A DNA stretch of 39,354 bases from assembly GCA_947652735.1 (NCBI GenBank), contig CANTEG010000020.1, positions 1 through 39,354 on the forward strand, in the 5' to 3' direction. The stretch comes from an uncultured Lachnospiraceae bacterium (GTDB taxonomy: Bacteria; Bacillota; Clostridia; Lachnospirales; Lachnospiraceae). The translations under genes were made by a program, and so were the position numbers. Below, in pieces: positions 34,546-39,354 of the stretch (position 1 is its first letter; every line of letters begins with the position of its first letter). A model generated the notes under the pieces. The model saw only the letters and a list, made by a program, of their open reading frames with translations, did not search any database and was not told the origin of the DNA.

Positions 34546-35796
34546 TTGTTTAAAAAGAAATTATTAGCGGGTGGTTTGGTTTTAGCACTTGCACTTTCGG
34601 CAGTCGGATGTTCATTTACAGGTGACAACGGCGGTGGCGGCAGCATAAATATAGAGACGGATTCAGGTAAAACAAAGGCTGCTGAAGATAAAAAGGAGTA
34701 CCAAAATGTATCTGACATGCTTGATGACAGGGATGTGCAGAAAAAAATAGACGAGATTAACAGATACATAGACGCATATTTTTACTTTGACAGGGATTCA
34801 GACAGGCAGGAGGAGTCCTTGTATGACGGAATTATGAATGGTTTGGATGACCCGTACTCGGTATATTATACGGCAGAAGAATATGCTGATTTACAGGAGG
34901 ACAATTCAGGCGAGTACTTTGGAATCGGTGCGGTGGTAACACAGGATGCCTCCATGAAGGTATCGGTTGTGCGCCCCATAAAGGGAAGTCCTGCTGAGGC
35001 GGCAGGTCTGATGGCAGATGATGTGATAGTCGAGGTTGACGGCACGGAAATTATAGACCAGGAGCTTACCCTTGTTGTGGAAATGATACGGGGCGAAAAA
35101 GGAACAACCGCCCACCTCAAGATATACAGACCGTCTGAGGATGACTATATGGAGTTTGACATTCAAAGGGCGGATGTTGAAAATGTGACGGTTGATTATA
35201 AAATATTGGATGATAATATTGGATATATTTCAGTTACACAGTTTTATGGTAACACGGACGAGGAGTACAAGGAGGCAATTGACGATTTGGTGGCAGCCGG
35301 TGTGGACGGAATTATCGTGGATGTCCGCGACAATCCGGGCGGACTTCTTGACAGTGTGGTAAATATGTGCGAATATACGCTTGACGGCGGAAATATTGTT
35401 ACGACCAAGGATAGGGATGGTAAGGTTATTGCATCCTACGATGATAAGGACGGACACAATGTAGCACTTCCGATGGTAGTTTTGACAAACGGAAACAGTG
35501 CAAGTGCATCCGAAATATTTGCCGGTGCCATGAAGGACACAAATACTGCAAAGCTTGTGGGAACAACAACATTTGGAAAGGGAATTGTACAGTCGGTACT
35601 TCCTCTTTCAGATGGAACCGCCATTAAGATAACGGTGGCGAAGTACTTTACGCCAAGTGGAAATGACATCCACGAGGTTGGTATTGAGCCTGATTATGAG
35701 GTTGAGCTTAAGGATAGGCAAAATGCAGTAAATGTAGAGTATGAGGACGACCTTCAGCTTCAAAAGGCTGAGGAGGTTATAAAGGGTATGATGTAA
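34546..35796 (+). CDS. S41 family C-terminal processing peptidase (CtpA-like) lipoprotein
   Basis: A 416-residue S41 peptidase that begins with TTG (34546), supported by AGAGGAG and the resulting signal MFKKKLLAGGLVLALALS, which ends in a lipobox-like AVGC. It is then likely a lipoprotein on the outer face of the membrane. A PDZ domain lies at about 110-200 (YFGIGAVV, then GSPAEAAGLMADDVI). The catalytic Ser is in NSASASE and the Lys in TTFGKG. It follows the PcsB-like hydrolase by 17 bases. CtpA proteases degrade or trim wall hydrolases in other bacteria, so it may control the hydrolase here; that is inference. Confidence 0.93.
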   Translation: MFKKKLLAGGLVLALALSAVGCSFTGDNGGGGSINIETDSGKTKAAEDKKEYQNVSDMLDDRDVQKKIDEINRYIDAYFYFDRDSDRQEESLYDGIMNGLDDPYSVYYTAEEYADLQEDNSGEYFGIGAVVTQDASMKVSVVRPIKGSPAEAAGLMADDVIVEVDGTEIIDQELTLVVEMIRGEKGTTAHLKIYRPSEDDYMEFDIQRADVENVTVDYKILDDNIGYISVTQFYGNTDEEYKEAIDDLVAAGVDGIIVDVRDNPGGLLDSVVNMCEYTLDGGNIVTTKDRDGKVIASYDDKDGHNVALPMVVLTNGNSASASEIFAGAMKDTNTAKLVGTTTFGKGIVQSVLPLSDGTAIKITVAKYFTPSGNDIHEVGIEPDYEVELKDRQNAVNVEYEDDLQLQKAEEVIKGMM

Positions 35797-35859
35797 CATA
35801 CATGTAGGCGGGCTTTTTTGGCTCGCCTCGTGTGGTTTCACAAGTGAGAGGAGAAACAT

Positions 35860-37401
35860 ATGAAGAAAGAGCTAATCATTGTACTTGACTTTGGGGGACA
35901 GTACAATCAGTTGATTGCACGCAGAGTCAGGGAATGTAATGTATATGCGGAGGTGCACCCATATACGATTTCCATTGAAAAGATTAAGGAAATGAATCCA
36001 AAGGGGATTATTTTCACAGGTGGTCCAAACAATGTTTGTGAGGATGCTTCGCCTAAATACCAAAAGGAAATATATGAGCTTGGTATTCCGATACTGGGAA
36101 TATGCTATGGTTCACAGCTTATGGCATACTCTCTTGGTGGAACAGTGGAAACTGCACCTGTCAGTGAGTATGGTCACACGGAGGTTTCCGTTACAGGGGA
36201 CAGTGTGTTATTTGAGGATGTTTCAAAACAGACCGTATGCTGGATGAGCCATACCGTTTATATTGCAAAGGCACCTGAGGACTTTGTTGTCACAGCAAGC
36301 ACGCCTGTATGTCCTGTTGCTGCGATGGAATGTGCTGAGAAAAAATTATATGCAACACAGTTTCATCCTGAGGTTATGCATACCAAAGAGGGTATGAAAA
36401 TGATTTCCAACTTTGTGACCAAGGTTTGCGGATGCTCCTGTGACTGGCGTATGGACTCATTTGTTGAGACTACTATAAATGAAATACGGGAAAAGGTAGG
36501 AACTGGCAAAGTATTGTGTGCCCTTTCGGGAGGTGTTGATTCCTCAGTCGCGGCTGTTCTTTTGGCAAAGGCAGTAGGAAAACAGCTTACATGTGTATTT
36601 GTAGACCACGGCTTACTCCGCAAGGATGAGGGGGATGAGGTTGAAGCTGTATTCGGTCCTGACGGACCGTATGATTTGAATTTTATACGCGTAAATGCGC
36701 AGGAGCGTTTTTACTCCAAGCTTGCAGGGGTAACGGAGCCTGAAAATAAGAGAAAAATAATTGGTGAGGAATTTATACGTGTATTCGAGGAGGAAGCGAA
36801 GAAAATAGGAGCGGTTGATTTCCTCGTGCAGGGCACGATTTATCCTGATGTAATCGAGTCGGGGCTTGGAGACTCGGCAGTGATAAAGAGCCACCACAAT
36901 GTAGGCGGACTTCCTGATTATGTTGATTTCAAGGAAATTATCGAGCCGCTTCGCCTGCTGTTTAAGGATGAGGTCAGAAAGGCAGGGCTTGAGCTTGGCA
37001 TACCAAAATATCTTGTGTTCCGTCAGCCATTCCCAGGGCCAGGTCTTGGAATTCGTATTATCGGTGAGGTTACAGCCGAGAAGGTGCGAATCGTTCAGGA
37101 AGCAGATGCCATCTACCGAGAGGAAATCGCAAACGCAGGCATAGACCAAACCCTCGGACAATATTTTGCCGCACTTACCAACATGAGAAGTGTCGGTGTC
37201 ATGGGAGATGAGCGTACCTACGACTATGCTGTGGCACTTCGTGCCGTTTGTACAAGCGACTTTATGACTGCCGAGGCAGCCAAGCTTCCATGGGAGGTGC
37301 TCGCCAAGGTGACAAATAGAATTGTAAATGAGGTTAAGGGGGTAAACCGTGTACTGTATGATTGTACGGGGAAACCGCCAGGAACGATAGAGTTCGAGTA
37401 A
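35860..37401 (+). CDS. guaA: GMP synthase (glutamine-hydrolysing)
   Basis: A 513-residue bifunctional enzyme that turns XMP into GMP. The glutaminase half has Cys82 in [11 protein letters not shown] and the His-Glu pair in TQFHPEV. The synthetase half starts with the PP-loop [11 protein letters not shown], and the dimerisation domain ends with KPPGTIEFE. It follows the S41 peptidase gene by 63 bases with GAGAGGAG as RBS. A hairpin (35807-35827) is the only other feature in the gap; no purine riboswitch is seen. The final codons form one end of a 97-bp repeat. Confidence 0.97.
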   Translation: MKKELIIVLDFGGQYNQLIARRVRECNVYAEVHPYTISIEKIKEMNPKGIIFTGGPNNVCEDASPKYQKEIYELGIPILGICYGSQLMAYSLGGTVETAPVSEYGHTEVSVTGDSVLFEDVSKQTVCWMSHTVYIAKAPEDFVVTASTPVCPVAAMECAEKKLYATQFHPEVMHTKEGMKMISNFVTKVCGCSCDWRMDSFVETTINEIREKVGTGKVLCALSGGVDSSVAAVLLAKAVGKQLTCVFVDHGLLRKDEGDEVEAVFGPDGPYDLNFIRVNAQERFYSKLAGVTEPENKRKIIGEEFIRVFEEEAKKIGAVDFLVQGTIYPDVIESGLGDSAVIKSHHNVGGLPDYVDFKEIIEPLRLLFKDEVRKAGLELGIPKYLVFRQPFPGPGLGIRIIGEVTAEKVRIVQEADAIYREEIANAGIDQTLGQYFAALTNMRSVGVMGDERTYDYAVALRAVCTSDFMTAEAAKLPWEVLAKVTNRIVNEVKGVNRVLYDCTGKPPGTIEFE

Positions 37402-37486
37402 CGGATAAAATCCCGGAAACGCTGATAAAATGGGCGTTTCCGGGATTGTTTTATGCCTGTTGGCTCTAAAATGGCTCTATTTATTT
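37390..37486 (+). repeat. 97-bp direct repeat, left copy (3' end of guaA plus terminator; attL-like)
   Basis: Starts in the guaA codons Glu-Phe-Glu-stop and runs through the terminator and the tandem GGCTCTA boxes. It matches 38949-39045 at 87 of 97 positions without gaps. Such repeats at the 3' end of guaA are the footprint of site-specific integration. Confidence 0.75.
37409..37453 (+). terminator. guaA terminator
   Basis: A perfect 14-bp stem, AATCCCGGAAACGC (37409-37422) with its complement (37434-37447), has an 11-base loop and a TTGTTTTATG tail. Confidence 0.88.
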
Positions 37487-37544
37487 GATGAATACTGGAT
37501 TTTGGGTGGGTATCATGATACCTGCATGAAATCTGAAAAACTAA

Positions 37545-37573
37545 TTGTCATTCATATATCTTCGTGTTACAAT
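37545..37573 (+). promoter_or_regulatory. Promoter of the holin-like toxin
   Basis: TTGTCA (37545-37550), 17 bases, TACAAT (37568-37573). A leader of about 85 bases follows before the toxin ATG. Confidence 0.7.
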
Positions 37574-37664
37574 ACATCTACGGAAAGTACCCGTGACAGG
37601 GTGGTAGCCTCCCGAGTTTATGAAAACCGGCGTGTCGGAATACATAGGAAGGGAGGTGGCGCCG

Positions 37665-37781
37665 ATGACAGCTTTTGAAATCATTTCGATTTTCATTGGA
37701 ATATTAGCATTGCTGATGTCCTTTGGTAGCTTAATTGTTGCGTTGCTTGCCTTTCTCGATAAGAGAAACAAGCGAAAATAA
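37665..37781 (+). CDS. Small holin-like type I toxin
   Basis: A 38-residue peptide: MTAFEIISIF, one hydrophobic helix (IGILALLMSFGSLIVALLAF) and a basic tail LDKRNKRK. This is the size and plan of holin-like toxins of the Fst/TxpA kind, which insert into the cell's own membrane. A strong AGGGAGGTG lies before the ATG. An antisense promoter and a terminator face it from downstream, as in Fst-type modules. The leader base-pairs with its own 3' region, which could hold the mRNA inactive. Confidence 0.85.
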   Translation: MTAFEIISIFIGILALLMSFGSLIVALLAFLDKRNKRK

Positions 37782-37884
37782 AAATGCCTATCCTGTCTGA
37801 CCCACAGGATAGGCGGTGTCCGTAAGGACATTCATTAGCCTAAACTCGGAGCATCCACTTTGGAGCGGGTGCTTTCCCTTTGTA
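37776..37884 (-). ncRNA. Putative antisense antitoxin RNA
   Basis: From the minus-strand promoter at 37918-37890 transcription should start near 37883 and end at the hairpin 37814-37786. That hairpin (GCCTATCCTGT with its complement, 7-base loop) is followed on the minus strand by ATTTTTATTTT. The RNA of about 105 bases is complementary to the 3' part of the toxin transcript. Ends are estimated. Confidence 0.6.
37786..37814 (-). terminator. Terminator of the antisense RNA
   Basis: An 11-bp perfect stem (37786-37796 with 37804-37814) with a T-rich tail only on the minus strand (37785-37775). It begins 5 bases after the toxin stop codon. Confidence 0.75.
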
Positions 37885-37889
37885 TTGTT

Positions 37890-37918
37890 ATAATACCATT
37901 GTATGTGAAATGTTTCAA
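37890..37918 (-). promoter_or_regulatory. Antitoxin RNA promoter
   Basis: On the minus strand TTGAAA (37918-37913), 17 bases, TATTAT (37895-37890), near-consensus. Confidence 0.72.
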
Positions 37919-37951
37919 GAGGTTTAAGCACAAAATTTGTGGATAACTCGT

Positions 37952-38419
37952 TTAATAAAGTTTGATTTCGCCCTCATAATTATCGGCTCTTTCAAGGAGA
38001 GGACCTGTTGCTCCCATTGTAAAAGCAATATCGCTGCTTCGGATAGATAACAGTTCCATTCCAATTTTCAAATTAAGGAAGTCTGATATTTGCTGATTGA
38101 GTTGAATTGTGCCATTCTCCGAAATGTTTACCCAACAGTATGACCGTCCCTTGTATTTGATAAACTCCCTTTCTGTGATCTGGTAATTTTGTAGAGCCGG
38201 ATTGTCAGTAAGAATGTGTCCTAGCTTTGATGGTTCTAACAATCCTTTCCTTGTCACACAAAATCCGCCAGTAACTTTGCTTCCAGTAAAAAGATAGACT
38301 TTTCCCTCTGATGTGGCGTTATATTCTGTCAGTGCCTGTATTGGGAGATGGATTGTCAAATCATCTCGTATCAATGATTTTCCGAAAATAAATTTACCAC
38401 CTTTGTTCATCTGTGGCAT
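37952..38419 (-). CDS. Hypothetical protein of the mobile-element remnant
   Basis: A 155-residue soluble protein with no membrane segment. It is mostly beta and has repeated phrases (KFIFGKSLI, GSKVTGGFCVTRKGLL, YKGRSYCWVNIS, GMELLSIRSSDIAFTMGATGPLLERA). I have a sense of similar conserved hypotheticals in clostridial genomes but cannot name a family; an AbrB-like DNA-binding swapped barrel is one guess. GGGAG lies 11 bases before the start. It has its own promoter at 38483-38455. It sits between the 97-bp repeats with the toxin module. Confidence 0.7.
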   Translation of the reverse strand: MPQMNKGGKFIFGKSLIRDDLTIHLPIQALTEYNATSEGKVYLFTGSKVTGGFCVTRKGLLEPSKLGHILTDNPALQNYQITEREFIKYKGRSYCWVNISENGTIQLNQQISDFLNLKIGMELLSIRSSDIAFTMGATGPLLERADNYEGEIKLY

Positions 38420-38454
38420 ATCTTTATCAACTCCCTTCTTAAAAGTGGAAGTTC

Positions 38455-38483
38455 ACTATACCACATGAAAATTCAAATGTCAC
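38455..38483 (-). promoter_or_regulatory. Promoter of the 37952-38419 gene
   Basis: Minus strand GTGACA (38483-38478), 17 bases, TATAGT (38460-38455). The -35 region overlaps two direct CACTAA boxes (4 bases apart) that could be a repressor site. Confidence 0.65.
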
Positions 38484-38531
38484 TAAGGCTCACTAAAGTG
38501 TGTAAATATTTTTTCGGCATAGTGAAAATGG

Positions 38532-38825
38532 TTAATTTTCGGGATATATTTTAACGGATATACCTCTAACGCCTTTTTTGACAATCTTGCTGTCATCAAG
38601 GATACTTTGTTTAACAGCGTCTAAGTCTTTTGAAAGTGCTTCAACTGCACGTTTGTGTTCTTCCTCTGACGAGAAGCGTTCCGTATCATTGATAAGATTT
38701 TCCTGCAATTCTCTTGCTTTCATATATACGCCCAACTTATGATTGAGTAGAGAGTTTTTAAAGGATATTTTGATTGTGGAGGGAATAAAACTTCCGTCGT
38801 CGTCTTTTTCCGCTTCAAAATCCAT
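38532..38825 (-). pseudogene. Truncated hypothetical protein fragment
   Basis: The reading frame is open from 38945, but the first 40 residues of that frame are an AT-rich hydrophobic stretch unlike the rest. A credible protein begins near MDFEAEKDDDGSF and runs about 97 residues to VKIYPEN, with helical KARELQENLIND and EEEHKRAVEALSKDLDAV. No RBS stands before the ATG at 38825. I read it as the 3' end of a larger gene cut off by a deletion near 38830-38870. I do not recognise the family. Confidence 0.45.
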
Positions 38826-38948
38826 GAAAACATTGATGCTGGAACAGAAAATCAGCAAGCCATAATAAATGATGTAATAGAAGTAAAAAAGGGCGTGTAT
38901 TTGTATAAAACTTAAACAAATAAAGTTAATAACAACAAAGAACACGCC

Positions 38949-39045
38949 GAGTTCGAATAACAGATAGAATCCCAGAAATGCTGATAAAATGAGCCTTTCT
39001 AGGATTGCTTTATGCCTGTTGGCTCTAAAATGGCTCTATTTATTT
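38949..39045 (+). repeat. 97-bp direct repeat, right copy (attR-like, displaced guaA end)
   Basis: It begins with the codons for Glu-Phe-Glu-stop in the guaA manner, then a decayed copy of the guaA terminator and the GGCTCTA boxes. Ten of 97 bases differ from 37390-37486, several of them destroying terminator pairs. Its end overlaps the last 10 bases of the TipAS-like gene. Confidence 0.75.
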
Positions 39046-39354
39046 TCGGGAGCGTTATTCTTGGAGTAATAACGGAAAGTCCTCACAATGTAATCAGAAG
39101 CCCCTTTTCCATATTTGGTGTCGGTTATGCTTTTGATGTAATCGTTTGAATATGTGTCAATAAGCATATTTATATAGGGCTTATCAAGGGATACGTCAGT
39201 GCCGCTTTTTTGTATAAGCTGTAACAATTCATGGACAATTTCCTGTACTTTGGGGGAAGAAACATCTTCTGATAAATCCGCAGTTAAGTTGCCATACAGC
39301 AAATCAGATTGTGCCGCAAGTTCGTTGGCTTCTTCTGATAATTTTGTATCCATG
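39036..39354 (-). CDS. Partial MerR/TipAS-type regulator (C-terminal effector domain)
   Basis: The visible 105 residues are the C-terminal part of a gene whose start lies beyond the window. They resemble the TipAS antibiotic-recognition domain: SSPKVQEIVHELLQLIQK, then YINMLIDTYSND, and YGKGASDYIVRTFRYYSKN at the end. A Met codon at 39353 is probably internal. The gene points toward guaA and its 3' end touches the right copy of the 97-bp repeat. This looks like the original neighbour of guaA before the insertion. The family call rests on short motifs. Confidence 0.55.
   Translation of the reverse strand, partial: MDTKLSEEANELAAQSDLLYGNLTADLSEDVSSPKVQEIVHELLQLIQKSGTDVSLDKPYINMLIDTYSNDYIKSITDTKYGKGASDYIVRTFRYYSKNNAPENK

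Noticed and set aside
35807-35827. Hairpin before guaA as a terminator
   Set aside because: The stem is only 8 bp with two G-T pairs and the T-run is in the loop, not after the stem.
35797-35859. Purine riboswitch before guaA
   Set aside because: The gap has only 63 bases and lacks the three-way junction sequence of the purine aptamer.
37430-37678. Open frame of 82 codons upstream of the toxin
   Set aside because: It runs through the guaA terminator and the toxin promoter and leader, has no RBS and ends inside the toxin gene.

Overview
The window comes from a low-G+C Gram-positive bacterium, most probably a clostridial Firmicute of the Lachnospiraceae type. The reasons are AGGAGG ribosome binding sites throughout, tRNA genes with no encoded CCA end, an FtsEX / PcsB-like hydrolase / CtpA cell-wall operon, MurT/GatD-type proteins, a solitary MsmK-type sugar-importer ATPase and Lachnospiraceae-style small XRE plus membrane-protein modules. 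The family assignment is inference from gene content, not from a marker gene.

Layout. 55-705: six tRNA genes (Asp, Val, Thr, Tyr, fMet, Phe). 721-2775 (minus): an orphan prepilin co-directional with a MocR-type regulator. 3045-6204: a tight operon encoding a divergent MurT-like Mur ligase, a GatD-like protein that has lost its glutaminase catalytic residues, and an ATP-grasp ligase. A tRNA-Thr(CGU) follows. 6408-10228: a condensation-domain-like acyltransferase, a zinc-ribbon membrane protein, an HSL-type esterase and a nitrilase-family amidase, followed by an OmpR/histidine-kinase pair (10295-13515) and an NptA-type Na/phosphate cotransporter. 15409-18874 (minus): a heterodimeric ABC exporter, divergent from a MerR regulator with a textbook 19-bp-spacer promoter. 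19936-24258: two small XRE/membrane-protein modules and a NatAB-type ABC exporter. 24315-27608: an SDR oxidoreductase (minus), an unknown acidic protein, a LytR_C membrane protein and a YitT protein. 27792-28904: MsmK-type ATPase. 29147-35796: cell-wall hydrolysis genes, with two nearly identical PcsB-like M23 peptidases, a CdaR-like regulator, FtsE, FtsX and a CtpA-type protease. 35860-37401: guaA. 37402-39354: a small remnant of mobile DNA at the 3' end of guaA, bounded by a 97-bp imperfect direct repeat and carrying a complete-looking type I toxin-antitoxin module.

How the genes work together. FtsEX normally activates a coiled-coil peptidoglycan hydrolase at the septum; here the hydrolase sits directly after ftsX, and a second copy stands upstream with its own promoter. 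That promoter and the one in front of the CdaR/FtsEX operon share the same unusual geometry, with three WalR-like hexamers just downstream of the -10 box. The MurT*/GatD*/ATP-grasp operon is the best candidate for an undescribed system. The ligase scaffold is retained while the ammonia-supplying glutaminase appears dead, which suggests a different ligation reaction, possibly at the cell surface. No function is claimed beyond that.
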